From NCBI GenBank assembly GCA_002070105.1, contig MWCQ01000020.1, forward strand, positions 1-44,880: a stretch of DNA of 44,880 nt, in the 5' to 3' direction. The stretch comes from Firmicutes bacterium ADurb.Bin193 (GTDB lineage Bacteria; Bacillota; Clostridia; Monoglobales; Firm-18). The translations under genes were made by a program, and so were the position numbers. Of this stretch, positions 1 through 7,569 are shown piece after piece (within the stretch, counting starts at the first letter, position 1; each line of letters begins with the position of its first letter). The notes under the pieces are model-generated. The model saw only the letters and a program-made list of their open reading frames with translations, searched no databases and was not told where the DNA came from.

Positions 1-2
1 AC

Positions 3-146
3 AAATTCTATTCGCTGGAGGATTTCAAGGCTCAGCTTGCGGTGCACAACCGCAATTACAATAACTTCCCTATGCGTCCGCTAAAATGGCAATCGCCAAA
101 AACTGTTTTGCAAAATTTTTTGACCGATGGTGTAACATATCATTGA
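3..146 (+). CDS. C-terminal end of an IS transposase (partial)
   Basis: An open frame enters from the left edge and ends in TGA, giving 47 residues. It reads like the last part of a DDE integrase-core transposase of the IS3/IS481 kind: a stretch with EDF, QL, HN, then NNFPMRPL followed by W and SP, which is the usual end of the rve domain where the transposase C-terminus packs. The catalytic DDE residues would lie upstream, outside the window, so I cannot tell whether the element is intact. It lies next to a small HTH gene and a frameshifted nucleotidyltransferase, which fits a decaying mobile patch. Family assignment is from the tail only. Confidence 0.6.
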   Translation, partial: KFYSLEDFKAQLAVHNRNYNNFPMRPLKWQSPKTVLQNFLTDGVTYH

Positions 147-238
147 CAAACCTACAAATTTGGACTGATTTCAGTTCTTTTCTTGGAGGCGATAATAAAC
201 ATGGGTGAGCAGAAGATAAAGCAAGACACATCAATCCT

Positions 239-448
239 TTGGGAGCAAATATTCGTGCCATACGAAAAGCCAGTGCAATCGGGCAAACAGAACTTGTAAG
301 ACGAATACAGCTTATGGGCGTAGACATAACAAGGGAGACTCTTGTGAAAATTGAACGCGGCATACAACATATACAAGCAACTCAACTCAAAGCTATATGT
401 GAGGCACTAAAAACAAATTATGATGAACTGTTTAAATCTAAGGAATAG
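239..448 (+). CDS. Small XRE-family HTH transcriptional regulator
   Basis: A 69-residue protein that is almost entirely one Cro/C1-type helix-turn-helix: IRAIRKASAIGQTEL, then VDITRETLVKIERG as recognition helix and following turn, and a last helix ending NYDELF. It probably binds DNA and controls a neighbouring accessory gene. The start used here is TTG at 239. There is no good ribosome site before it, whereas a ribosome site (TTGGAGG, about 183-189) precedes an ATG at 201 in another frame. Reading 212-238 in this gene's frame gives EDKARHINP, which looks like a genuine N-terminal extension of this family. A one-base indel near 210-213 would join the two, so the gene may be frameshifted near its start or use the weak TTG. 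Confidence 0.65.
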   Translation: MGANIRAIRKASAIGQTELVRRIQLMGVDITRETLVKIERGIQHIQATQLKAICEALKTNYDELFKSKE

Positions 449-480
449 AAATCTACCTTTACTTACTTTCTAAACTTCAC

Positions 481-502
481 CGCAAAATCCAATCATTTTG
501 CG
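481..502. repeat. Short inverted repeat (8-bp arms)
   Basis: CGCAAAAT and ATTTTGCG are separated by six bases, about 30 bases after the HTH gene. No T-run follows, so it is not a canonical terminator. It could be an operator for the HTH protein or a weak hairpin. The rest of 449-638 shows nothing I can name. Confidence 0.35.
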
Positions 503-638
503 ATGAGGTTATCGCCCCATAGGATTTCTGCGAATTTGTATCAAAAGTAGGGTAATGATACACGCAGGAAACCCAAAACTGTGGTGGCCTTTGGATTCTT
601 TTGAGTTTTGAAAAATACGCAAATATACAAAAGCTCAC

Positions 639-668
639 TTGACCCAGACGGCAAAAATATGGTACAAT
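639..668 (+). promoter_or_regulatory. Sigma-A type promoter for the nucleotidyltransferase relic
   Basis: TTGACC at 639-644, an 18-base spacer, and TACAAT at 663-668. The downstream ATG is at 690 with AAGAGG (675-680) as ribosome site. The promoter and ribosome site appear intact although the coding frame downstream is broken. Confidence 0.55.
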
Positions 669-689
669 CTAATCAAGAGGTGTTGCAAA

Positions 690-1033
690 ATGAATACAAC
701 AATCTTTAGCCCATATATTACTAATATTATTAAAATTTAGCATCAAAATACCCTACTATTAAACGCGTAGGTGTATTCGGCTCGTTCGCAAAGGGTATTA
801 ATACTGAAAACAGCGATTTGGATTTACTCTATGACTATGACGATACAAAAGAAAATTCCACAGATGAATTATTGGAATATGTTGACGAGATAGATACACT
901 TTTGCGTACAAAGGCAAATGTGCCTAAAGTTGATTATGTCTGGTATAATGGTGTGCTAAACTCCGATAATATCAATTTTAAAAACGAAGCTCTTAATAGT
1001 GTGGTATGGGTTTATAACAGTACGGATAATTAA
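690..1033 (+). pseudogene. MNT-type nucleotidyltransferase, frameshifted
   Basis: The gene begins at ATG 690 (MNTTIFSPYITNIIK) but meets TAG at 738 in that frame. The following frame, from about 734, continues without a break as NLASKYPTIKRVGVFGSFAKG, then SDLDLLYDY, to TAA at 1031. GSFAKG followed by SDLDL is the signature of the minimal nucleotidyltransferase fold (GSxxxG and the DxD metal ligands). Adding one A to the A-run at 732-735 restores a single reading frame of about 114 residues, the normal size for this family. MNT proteins are usually antitoxins or AMP-transferases paired with a HEPN toxin; no HEPN partner is visible here. It is either a recent pseudogene or a sequencing slip in a homopolymer. 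The intact part alone can be read from a TTG at 818, but that would lack the GSFAKG motif. Confidence 0.75.
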
Positions 1034-1057
1034 AGGTTATTAATACCACATAAAAAC

Positions 1058-1098
1058 GGGATATAATAAGCGTAAATGCTTATTATATCCCTTTTTTT
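1058..1098 (+). terminator. Intrinsic terminator after the nucleotidyltransferase
   Basis: Perfect 14-bp arms GGGATATAATAAGC (1058-1071) and its complement (1078-1091), a six-base loop, then seven T. It starts 25 bases after the stop codon of the relic gene. Confidence 0.85.
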
Positions 1099-1107
1099 GA
1101 ACTTATA

Positions 1108-1230
1108 GGAAATTACGCAAAAGACGCGTAATTTCCTCGCTGCGGCGAAATGAATTCGCCTTCGCTTCCGCTCGCACGGCGGGCGGTTGCGTTCGGGAAA
1201 GTGCTTCGCACCCGAACGCTTTATTTTTTA
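1108..1230. repeat. Dispersed intergenic repeat, copy A
   Basis: It begins with a hairpin of 11-bp arms (GGAAATTACGC, 1108-1118, with 1126-1136), continues through a GC-rich core with GAAATGAATTCGCC and GGCGGGCGGTTGCG, and ends in a second hairpin (GCGTTCGGG, 1189-1197, with 1211-1219) followed by TTTATTTTTT. The core aligns with copies at 3656-3783 and 15119-15228, all in the same orientation. The second hairpin plus T-run could also terminate plus-strand transcription. It lies at the 3' side of the minus-strand URO-D gene. Confidence 0.7.
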
Positions 1231-1238
1231 AAATTATT

Positions 1239-2309
1239 CTATTCAAATACTGCGGCAGAAATCATGGCAAGATAATTGGGAATCGGCACATAATCCGGTA
1301 TACTGTTGCCGGAGCCCAAAGCATACCCGCCCCTGCCTTCAGCTCGTTTCAGCATTTCTTTAGACCTGTTGTAAACTTCTTCGGGAGTCTGCCTGCAAAT
1401 ATAGTCCATATCAATGCCTCCCATTACCGCAATCCGGGGGTAAAGCCTTTCATAAGCCTGTTCCACAGGTTCGATTTTATCCTCATATGAATGCTTTCCG
1501 TCAAAGCCGATGTTGTCTATTATGTCATCCCAAACCCCCGTCAAATTGCCGCATGAGTGCAATACCGCAGGCTTCCCCGCACTATGGACGGCGCTTACGA
1601 TTTTCTTATGCCACGGAACAACAAGTTCCTTTATACTTGCGGGTGAAAGCATTGTCTGTGTATTAAAGCCCCAATCGTCATTGACTACTGCTGCCCCCAC
1701 ACTGTCATATTGCACGGCAATCTCATAATATTTGAGCAATCGTGAGCCTACCTGGTCAAATATTTCGGATGCCAAATCAGGCTCATCCGCAAGCATAAAG
1801 CAAAGATTATCATAACCGACTATCTTAATGACATTCTCCAGCACACCGCTTGGGCCTTTAACAATAAACTTCATTCCATCGGGCAGTTCCTTTCCCAATC
1901 GGTCAAGCCAGGAGTAGTCGTAATCCTCGGGATTGTTCCAAACATATTTCTCAAAGCTTTCACGGTCTGTAATAAGCGGTGCATCGTTTAGGGATATCGT
2001 ATTTTTTGAATGAGCATCTCCCGACCTGAATTTGAAAGAAGAAGCCTGTACCGAGCAGTAGTCATAGCCAGCATTTTTATATGCGCCAATTGCCGCACGC
2101 TGATAATTGTATCCACCGTTAGACTTGAGTGTTTCTTCGTCCGCCAGGACCTCTATTACTTCAGGGTTTATAAACGGTTCAAAAAGTGTGGGTCTGTTTG
2201 GCATTTCCTTTTTTAGGACCTTTAAAACATTGTTAAAGTCCGGCTTTCTGTTCATTTTTTTAAATGTATTTACATCGGTATATTCTACTCGAAAAGACAA
2301 TTCCTGCAC
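1239..2309 (-). CDS. URO-D superfamily protein (methyltransferase-like)
   Basis: A 356-residue protein of the uroporphyrinogen decarboxylase superfamily, in the branch that includes corrinoid:coenzyme M methyltransferases (MtaA/MtbA). Visible landmarks are the NDDWGFNTQTMLSP segment, the PAVLHSCGN motif near residue 250 (the His-x-Cys of the Zn/thiolate site) and VMGGIDMD near the end. The HemE N-terminal arginine motif is absent, so true haem synthesis is unlikely. The substrate is unknown; demethylation of a methoxylated compound is one possibility. The start is GTG at 2309; a later ATG at about 2255 is an alternative and neither has a strong ribosome site. The conserved unknown gene upstream is 55 bases away on the same strand, so the two are probably co-transcribed. 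A second, distant homologue sits at 37861. Confidence 0.75.
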   Translation of the reverse strand: MQELSFRVEYTDVNTFKKMNRKPDFNNVLKVLKKEMPNRPTLFEPFINPEVIEVLADEETLKSNGGYNYQRAAIGAYKNAGYDYCSVQASSFKFRSGDAHSKNTISLNDAPLITDRESFEKYVWNNPEDYDYSWLDRLGKELPDGMKFIVKGPSGVLENVIKIVGYDNLCFMLADEPDLASEIFDQVGSRLLKYYEIAVQYDSVGAAVVNDDWGFNTQTMLSPASIKELVVPWHKKIVSAVHSAGKPAVLHSCGNLTGVWDDIIDNIGFDGKHSYEDKIEPVEQAYERLYPRIAVMGGIDMDYICRQTPEEVYNRSKEMLKRAEGRGGYALGSGNSIPDYVPIPNYLAMISAAVFE

Positions 2310-2364
2310 CTCGTTGTAATATCGATACTGTTTTTACCGCTTAATAAAGCAACATTTTTACTGC

Positions 2365-3138
2365 TTAACCTTCAAAATGAGGCTCGCACGAAATTGAGCC
2401 GATAATTTCCTTTGCGACTTTAAGCCGATCTTCACTGCCGGTTACGGCAATGCGGCAACAGCCCTCGCCGCCCAGAATACCGCCCGCCGAAACAAGCTCC
2501 GCCTTTGCACCTGTTAATATCTCTATCGCCTCAAGCTCCGTTATTATCGTACCGGTTATGGGGAGCATTCCCGGACCGAAGCAGGAGGAGGAGTTAAGCC
2601 TCTTCGCAATCTCGGTAATATCCCCGAAAACCCTTTTTTCAAGTCCTACGGGGATAATAAGCTCCGCCTTTTTACCGACTGCGGCTTTCAAAGCCTCGCC
2701 GCTTGTACCGAGGGAGGGATTTCCGATATGTATCCCCGCGGTTTTCCTCAAGGCGTCAACCGCATTTGCGCCTTTTATTACAACATCGCCCTTTCCCATG
2801 TGCGCCGCGGCATCAAATATGGTTTTTTCTCTGACCCATTTCCCCTTTTCAAAAATAACATCGCCCGAATGGAATCCGCCCGAATCGGGACTTACCTTTT
2901 TTCCGGGTGCGGTTGTAATTCCCCTGAAAAATTTATATATCGGAAAACTATTCGCCTCCCCCGTAAGAAGCAAAAGCTCCTCGGCTATATAGGCGTTTGT
3001 CGTCCCCGCAATAACAGCGACTATGCCGTTTTCCAGCGCCATATTAACGCTTTTTAAAGAAACCACAGCTTTGGCTATAAGCCTTTTTCCTGCGGGCACG
3101 GTAATAATAAACTGGTGTGTTGCGAAAAAATCCGACAT
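2365..3138 (-). CDS. Conserved hypothetical protein, 257 aa
   Basis: I do not recognise a named family. The protein is soluble, with no signal peptide or membrane segment. It is rich in glycine and small residues, with stretches such as AVIAGTTNAYIAEELLLL, DSGGFHSGDV, KGDVVIKGANAVDAL, GIHIGNPSLGTSGEA and SAGGILGGEGC that look like phosphate- or nucleotide-binding loops in an alpha/beta fold. It starts with ATG at 3138. Only 55 bases separate its end from the URO-D superfamily gene at 1239-2309 on the same strand, suggesting one transcript and a shared pathway. Upstream lies the terminator of the desulfoferrodoxin gene, so this pair should have its own promoter in 3139-3172 or be served by readthrough. 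Function cannot be assigned from the sequence. Confidence 0.6.
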   Translation of the reverse strand: MSDFFATHQFIITVPAGKRLIAKAVVSLKSVNMALENGIVAVIAGTTNAYIAEELLLLTGEANSFPIYKFFRGITTAPGKKVSPDSGGFHSGDVIFEKGKWVREKTIFDAAAHMGKGDVVIKGANAVDALRKTAGIHIGNPSLGTSGEALKAAVGKKAELIIPVGLEKRVFGDITEIAKRLNSSSCFGPGMLPITGTIITELEAIEILTGAKAELVSAGGILGGEGCCRIAVTGSEDRLKVAKEIIGSISCEPHFEG

Positions 3139-3172
3139 TCTATCCCGACATCCTTTCGTTTATAAAACAAAG

Positions 3173-3212
3173 GCTCTGAATTGGCGTTTGACGCCACTTG
3201 CCAATCCAGAGC
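3173..3212 (-). terminator. Hairpin terminator after desulfoferrodoxin
   Basis: GCTCTGAATTGGC (3173-3185) pairs with GCCAATCCAGAGC (3200-3212) with a single mismatch. Read on the minus strand it lies 43 bases after the desulfoferrodoxin stop and is followed by a T-rich stretch. On the plus strand it is followed by five T, so it could work both ways. Confidence 0.6.
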
Positions 3213-3255
3213 TTTTTATAATGCTGCATTAAGAATCTGCTTATTTGCGGCAATA

Positions 3256-3639
3256 CTATGCGTCTGCCTTCCAAAGACTGTGCAGATTGCAGTACGCAAA
3301 GGCGGCAATAAGCTTGTCATCCTTCAGGACAAACTCGGCGCGTGGAGCTTCTCCGGGCGCAAGACTTTTTCTCTGCCCGCCCTTTTCCGTTTCGATATAA
3401 ATCCATTCGATAAAATGCTCGCTTGTCATGGGGTGGGGCGCGCTTCCGATGTCTACCGTTATGTTATCACCCTTTGCGGTAATTACAGGCACATGCTTTT
3501 CCGTGGACGCATCCGTGGTGTTGGGTTTAAGCTCTTTCATTTGTTCTCCGCAGCATACAAGGGGAACACCCTTGTTAAGAATAAGTCCGATAAGGTTCCC
3601 GCAATGCTTACAGATAAAGAATTTTTGTTCCCTTCTCAT
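3256..3639 (-). CDS. dfx: Desulfoferrodoxin / superoxide reductase
   Basis: A 127-residue two-domain superoxide reductase, reducing superoxide to hydrogen peroxide in the cytoplasm without making oxygen. The N-terminal desulforedoxin domain has the Fe(Cys)4 ligands C10, C13, C29 and C30. The catalytic domain shows E47-K48-H49 (the EKHVP motif), H69, H75, and C117-N-L-H120, giving the expected His4Cys iron site. Length is normal for the two-centre class. ATG 3639 has an AAGGAGG ribosome site eight bases ahead. It is followed on the same strand by the URO-D pair (beyond a terminator) and preceded by rubrerythrin, whose product removes the peroxide formed. The two probably form an oxidative-stress unit, separated by repeat copy B. 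Confidence 0.93.
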   Translation of the reverse strand: MRREQKFFICKHCGNLIGLILNKGVPLVCCGEQMKELKPNTTDASTEKHVPVITAKGDNITVDIGSAPHPMTSEHFIEWIYIETEKGGQRKSLAPGEAPRAEFVLKDDKLIAAFAYCNLHSLWKADA

Positions 3640-3655
3640 AAACTAAACCTCCTTA

Positions 3656-3783
3656 AATAATTTAACGCTTCGGCGAAATAAATCCGCCTTCGCTTTCGCC
3701 CGCGCGGCGAGCGGTTGCGTTTCGGAAAGCGCTACGCGCCGAAACGCTTTATTAATAATTTAACGCCTCGGCGGAATAAATCC
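3656..3783. repeat. Dispersed intergenic repeat, copy B, with a second partial unit
   Basis: One full unit runs from AATAATTTAACGC at 3656 through GAAATAAATCCGCC and GGCGAGCGGTTGCG to a hairpin (GCGTTTCGG with CCGAAACGC) ending CTTTATTA. A second unit starts 98 bases later (3754) with the same AATAATTTAACGC and breaks off at about 3783, two bases before T-rich sequence. So this copy is the remains of a tandem pair. It lies between rubrerythrin and desulfoferrodoxin. Confidence 0.7.
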
Positions 3784-3789
3784 TTTTTA

Positions 3790-4332
3790 TTAATAGCTAA
3801 TTACACGAAGCTGGAAATACGCCTGCGGATGGTCGCAAACAGGGCATTTTTCGGGAGCGGCGGGAGCATCGTGAATATGTCCGCAATTAAGGCATATCCA
3901 TACGGTTTTTTCTTCTCTTCGAAAAACCTTGCCCTCCTGAATATTTTTAAGAAGAGCATTATACCTTTCCTCATGCTCCTTTTCGATTTTTGCGACATTC
4001 TCAAAAAGAACCGCTATATCGTTAAAGCCCTCCTCGCGTGCCTCTTTTGCAAAGTTAGCATACATCTGTGTCCATTCATATCTCTCGCCGCCGGCGGCGT
4101 CCGCAAGATTTGTCATGGTATCTGCAACGGCGCCGTCGTGCAAAAGCTTAAACCAGATTTTTGCGTGCTCCTTTTCATTGTTTGCGGTTTCGGTAAAGAT
4201 ATTAGAAATCTGTTCATATCCGTCTTTTTTTGCTTTGGATGCATAGTAGGTATATTTGTTCCTCGCCATTGACTCACCCGCAAATGCATCCATAAGATTT
4301 TTTTCGGTCTTGCTACCTTTCAGATTAGCCAT
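3790..4332 (-). CDS. rbr: Rubrerythrin
   Basis: A 180-residue rubrerythrin, a non-haem di-iron peroxidase. The N-terminal ferritin-like four-helix domain starts [17 protein letters not shown] and has [18 protein letters not shown] and IEKEHEERY, which carry the Glu/His diiron ligands. The C-terminal rubredoxin domain has CLNCGH and CPVCDHP, supplying the Fe(Cys)4 centre. The start is taken at ATG 4332 because AGGAGG lies just ahead of it; an ATG-like start further upstream would put the ribosome site inside the gene. A consensus promoter lies 53 bases upstream. Its neighbour desulfoferrodoxin makes the peroxide that this enzyme removes, typical of obligate anaerobes. Confidence 0.95.
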   Translation of the reverse strand: MANLKGSKTEKNLMDAFAGESMARNKYTYYASKAKKDGYEQISNIFTETANNEKEHAKIWFKLLHDGAVADTMTNLADAAGGERYEWTQMYANFAKEAREEGFNDIAVLFENVAKIEKEHEERYNALLKNIQEGKVFRREEKTVWICLNCGHIHDAPAAPEKCPVCDHPQAYFQLRVISY

Positions 4333-4384
4333 AGTATCTCCTCCTTTTAAATATAACAATATTATAATAAATTATTTCAGTTAA

Positions 4385-4413
4385 ATTATACTATTTTAGG
4401 GATACCTTGTCAA
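4385..4413 (-). promoter_or_regulatory. Consensus sigma-A promoter for rubrerythrin
   Basis: Read on the minus strand: TTGACA (4413-4408), a 17-base spacer, TATAAT (4390-4385). Both hexamers are perfect matches to the sigma-A consensus and the spacing is ideal. Confidence 0.88.
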
Positions 4414-4433
4414 CATTACCGGCGTATTCTTAC

Positions 4434-4462
4434 TTGACATAAATATAATATATATATATAAT
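4434..4462 (+). promoter_or_regulatory. Consensus sigma-A promoter for aroF-pheA
   Basis: TTGACA at 4434-4439, 17 bases, TATAAT at 4457-4462; the spacer is an alternating TA run. The -35 boxes of this and the rubrerythrin promoter are only 20 bases apart and point away from each other. The aroF ATG is at 4500, leaving a short leader with no room for an attenuator. Confidence 0.88.
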
Positions 4463-4499
4463 CAAATAAAGTTGGTAAAGGACGGAGCGAAGAGAAGCT

Positions 4500-5513
4500 A
4501 TGATTGTAGTTTTAAGAGAGGGTGCCACAAAGGAGCAGATAAAGAAAGTTGAACATAAGCTTTTGGAGCTGGGCTTTAAAACTCATCCCATATACGGAGA
4601 GTTCAAAACCGTAATCGGCGCCATAGGTGACAAGAGAAATATAAACAAAAACCTTATTTTGTCCATGGAGGGCGTCGAGGAGATCGTTCCGATTATGCTG
4701 CCCTATAAGCTCGCAAGCCGTGAGCTTTATAAAAATCCCACCGTAATTGATGTTGGCGGAGTAAAAATCGGCGGGGACGAAATTGTTGTTATGGCAGGAC
4801 CTTGCGCCATTGAGGGCGAGGCGGAGTTTATCGAGGTTGCGCAAGCGGTTAAAAAAAGCGGTGCTAAAATACTGCGGGGCGGTGCGTACAAACCTCGCTC
4901 ATCACCGTACTCTTTTCAGGGTTTGGAGGAGGAAGGCCTTAAAATAATGTCCGCAGCAAGGGCGGCAACAGGTCTTAAGCTTGTGACGGAGGTTGTGGAT
5001 ACCCGCGATGTGGAAATCGTTGACCAGTATACGGATATACTTCAAATCGGCGCAAGGAATATGCAGAATTTCAGGCTTCTAAAAGAGGTAGGGAACGGTA
5101 AGAAGCCGGTGCTTTTAAAAAGAGGTCTTGCCGCGACGATTACCGAGTGGCTTATGGCGGCGGAGTATATTATGAGCGAGGGCAATGAAAAGGTAATCCT
5201 TTGTGAGCGCGGAATAAGGACATACGAAACATCCACGCGAAACACAATGGACATAAGCGCAATTCCCGTAATAAAAGGCGCTTCACATCTTCCGATTGTG
5301 GCGGACCCAAGCCACGGGACAGGCCACACAAAGTATGTACCGTCGATGGCGAGAGCGGCTGTGGCGGCGGGCGCGGACGGTCTTATCGTTGAGGTTCATC
5401 AGGACCCTCCCAATGCCATGAGCGACGGGGAGCAGTCGCTTACACCGGCGGAATTTGACAGAGTTATGAAGGAAGTGAGCAAAATTGCTCAGGCTGTGGG
5501 GAGGAGCATATGA
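4500..5513 (+). CDS. aroF: 3-deoxy-7-phosphoheptulonate (DAHP) synthase
   Basis: A 337-residue type I-beta DAHP synthase that condenses phosphoenolpyruvate with erythrose 4-phosphate, the first step of the shikimate pathway. Residues 1 to about 67 form the ferredoxin-like regulatory domain that mediates feedback control in this class. The TIM-barrel follows, with MAGPCAIE (metal-binding Cys), [31 protein letters not shown], and the DPSHGTGH metal and substrate loop near residue 265. The length fits the full regulated form. ATG 4500 is preceded by GAAGAGAAG. The stop overlaps the pheA start by four bases (ATGA), so the two are translationally coupled and share the promoter at 4434. Together they commit carbon to phenylalanine. 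Confidence 0.96.
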   Translation: MIVVLREGATKEQIKKVEHKLLELGFKTHPIYGEFKTVIGAIGDKRNINKNLILSMEGVEEIVPIMLPYKLASRELYKNPTVIDVGGVKIGGDEIVVMAGPCAIEGEAEFIEVAQAVKKSGAKILRGGAYKPRSSPYSFQGLEEEGLKIMSAARAATGLKLVTEVVDTRDVEIVDQYTDILQIGARNMQNFRLLKEVGNGKKPVLLKRGLAATITEWLMAAEYIMSEGNEKVILCERGIRTYETSTRNTMDISAIPVIKGASHLPIVADPSHGTGHTKYVPSMARAAVAAGADGLIVEVHQDPPNAMSDGEQSLTPAEFDRVMKEVSKIAQAVGRSI

Positions 5514-6325
5514 AAATAGGTTATCTCGGTCCTGACGGAACATTCTCGCATACGGCGGCGTTAAGGTTTGCAAAAGAAGGCAACCACGAAACGGTTCAGT
5601 ATCAATCAATACCCGAGCTTGCGGCGGCGGCACAAAACCTTTCGGTCGATGCGGCCGTTCTTCCGATTGAAAATTCGCTTGAGGGCGGGGTTAACACAAC
5701 CCTTGACTGTCTTGCGTTCGACTGTGATTTGAAAATAACCGGCGAAATTCTGCTTCAGGTTCATCAAAACCTGCTTTCCAATTCGGAGAAAATTATTAAA
5801 ATATATTCCCATCCCCAGCCGGTCGGTCAGTGCGGAAGGTATCTGGCAAAAAATTTCCCCTCCGTTCCGATAGTGTTTACAAACAGCACAGCCGAAGCCG
5901 CGATACTTGCGCAAAAGGAGGAGGGAGCGGCGGCAATCGGAAGCGATACTCTTGCGGATATATACGGTCTTAAAATCGTGGCAAAGGATATTGAGGATGC
6001 AAACACAAACACAACCCGCTTTGTTGTCGCGCAAAGGGACGGAAAACCGGATGCCCTTGCCGATAAAACCTCTATTGTTTTCAGCGTTTCCGACACACCC
6101 GGCGCGCTTTTCAAAATGCTTTCCGTTTTTGACATATTCGAGATAAATCTTGTCAAAATCGAGTCAAGACCCGCAAAAACAGTCCTTGGTGAATACATAT
6201 TTTTTGTGGACATAAGCGGCTCTGCCGAAAATGACAACATTAAAATGGCGCTTGAAACGGTAAGGTATAAGTCAACCTTTTTCAAGGTTTTAGGCAGCTA
6301 CAAAGAGGATAAAAGCGGTGTATAG
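5510..6325 (+). CDS. pheA: Prephenate dehydratase with ACT domain
   Basis: A 271-residue prephenate dehydratase that converts prephenate to phenylpyruvate. The catalytic part opens with [15 protein letters not shown] and shows [21 protein letters not shown] and the catalytic NTTRF motif near residue 168. The ACT domain, about residues 185-265, has [11 protein letters not shown] and the KIESRP motif that binds phenylalanine in feedback inhibition. It is a free-standing dehydratase without a fused chorismate mutase. It begins in a four-base overlap with aroF and ends before a bidirectional hairpin terminator. Confidence 0.96.
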   Translation: MKIGYLGPDGTFSHTAALRFAKEGNHETVQYQSIPELAAAAQNLSVDAAVLPIENSLEGGVNTTLDCLAFDCDLKITGEILLQVHQNLLSNSEKIIKIYSHPQPVGQCGRYLAKNFPSVPIVFTNSTAEAAILAQKEEGAAAIGSDTLADIYGLKIVAKDIEDANTNTTRFVVAQRDGKPDALADKTSIVFSVSDTPGALFKMLSVFDIFEINLVKIESRPAKTVLGEYIFFVDISGSAENDNIKMALETVRYKSTFFKVLGSYKEDKSGV

Positions 6326-6347
6326 AATTTCAGAATGTTTTAATAAG

Positions 6348-6378
6348 AAAAAACCGAACCTTATGGCTCGGTTTTTTT
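6348..6378. terminator. Bidirectional terminator between pheA and the convergent unknown gene
   Basis: AAAAAACCGAACC (6348-6360), a four-base loop, then GGCTCGGTTTTTT (6365-6377). One A-C mismatch on the plus strand becomes a G-U pair on the minus strand. The stop codon of the minus-strand gene (TTA at 6361) sits in the loop. Confidence 0.85.
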
Positions 6379-7467
6379 GTTTAAACTGTTTTCACCCGTC
6401 TTTTTCTCAAGAGCATCTACGCGAAGTCCCATCTTCGCCACAGCCTCCGAAAGCTGTTGAAGCTGAATTTTAAGCTTGACAAGCTCAACCCCCTCGTCCT
6501 TTTGAACCGTAGGCATAACGGGCTTGGGCGGCGAAAGCTTAATATTAAGGTAGTCGCCGAGGAGGTAGAGATTTACGGTGTTATCCCTAATGTATCCGTA
6601 GCAGTGCCGTGCAAAGCAGTTTTCAAAAGAGGTGTGGGCAAGTGAGTACAGCTTGACGGGGGCAAAGGTGCCCGAAACAAATTCGGTGGGGCTTTGAAAT
6701 GAGGCTCCCCTGTTGCTGCTTGGGCAGACGCAAACCTTTCCGCTGCGCTTGTTTTCCCACATAACATATAAAAGTCCGCCGTGTTTCAATATTATTGGCC
6801 CGCTTCCCGGGGTACCGAGGCAATGCTCCGTCCCGTCGGATATATAAACAACACTGTCGTCCCTGATTCCTGCAATATGAATCTTATCGTCGACATAGAT
6901 ATAAGGGCTTATAAGTCCCTCCCCTGCGGTAATTGCGGTAAAGTCGCTCCACTCCTTTTTGCCCCATGCGAATTTTCGCCACCCCAAAGCCCCGCTCTGA
7001 TTATTGTAAAGAACATATATGTTCCCGTCGAGGTCTTTTGTCGTACAGAATTCCCCTTCGGTATAGTCTATTGCACCGGGCGGGTTACTGCTCTCCAAAA
7101 TCTGATGCGAAAGCAGTCTTTTCCCCTTATAATCTATGGAATATATAACATTTATCCAGTTACCCACACGGTAAATATTAAAATTTTTCGGCGATACTTC
7201 AATGGTTTTGCTCTGCATTACCGTATACTTTTTCCATGTCTTATCCCTGTTGCTTATATAAATCATACTTCCCGAATCATCCCCGCAAACAAGGTGAATT
7301 GTGTCTGTATCATCTATCAGAACATCAAAATCCTTCTGACCGCTCGACAACAGGACTTCATATTCCGTAATATGGTCGCTGGTCATACGGCAAAAGCAAA
7401 TTCCACCCGTGTTATGGCAAAAATGCCACATAACACCGTAGGTTTGCTTGACAAAATGCTCGCTCAT
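6361..7467 (-). CDS. Hypothetical protein, propeller-like with C-terminal coiled coil
   Basis: A 368-residue protein I cannot name. Residues 1 to about 300 show a loose repeating pattern of short beta strands separated by polar turns (for example DVLIDDTDTIHLVCGDD, DLDGNIYVLYNN, YVDDKIHIAGIRDD), as in a beta-propeller. From about 322 onwards it is a heptad-rich helix (VELVKLKIQLQQLSEAVAKM) ending in a charged tail, suggesting oligomerisation. There is no signal peptide or membrane segment, so it is probably cytoplasmic, or spore- or coat-associated. ATG 7467 has an AAGGGGG ribosome site. It is divergent from the cysteine-rich gene at 7570, sharing a 102-base intergenic region, and converges on pheA. 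Confidence 0.6.
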   Translation of the reverse strand: MSEHFVKQTYGVMWHFCHNTGGICFCRMTSDHITEYEVLLSSGQKDFDVLIDDTDTIHLVCGDDSGSMIYISNRDKTWKKYTVMQSKTIEVSPKNFNIYRVGNWINVIYSIDYKGKRLLSHQILESSNPPGAIDYTEGEFCTTKDLDGNIYVLYNNQSGALGWRKFAWGKKEWSDFTAITAGEGLISPYIYVDDKIHIAGIRDDSVVYISDGTEHCLGTPGSGPIILKHGGLLYVMWENKRSGKVCVCPSSNRGASFQSPTEFVSGTFAPVKLYSLAHTSFENCFARHCYGYIRDNTVNLYLLGDYLNIKLSPPKPVMPTVQKDEGVELVKLKIQLQQLSEAVAKMGLRVDALEKKTGENSLNKKTEP

Positions 7468-7527
7468 TTATAAACCCCCTTGTTTTTATTCACATTAATT
7501 TCCACATTACATATTATGATAGTGAAA

Positions 7528-7549
7528 ACTGTATATTACAGTGTATAAT
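7528..7549 (+). promoter_or_regulatory. Palindrome and -10 box ahead of the cysteine-rich gene
   Basis: ACTGTA-TAT-TACAGT (7528-7542) is a perfect palindrome. It overlaps the spacer just ahead of TATAAT (7544-7549). The -35 position (AGTGAA) is poor, which suggests regulated or alternative-sigma use. AGGAGG follows at 7556-7561 with ATG at 7570. Confidence 0.45.
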
Positions 7550-7569
7550 TGAAATAGGAGGTAAAAAAT

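Noticed and set aside
1239-2309. Assignment as HemE uroporphyrinogen decarboxylase
   Set aside because: The N-terminal arginine motif of HemE is missing and HSCG points to the methyltransferase branch; no haem genes nearby.
2450-2992. A 180-codon plus-strand frame
   Set aside because: Antisense of the conserved 257-residue gene, made of Pro/Ser-rich shadow sequence.
6781-7473. A 230-codon plus-strand frame
   Set aside because: Antisense of the propeller-like gene; no start signal and no family resemblance.
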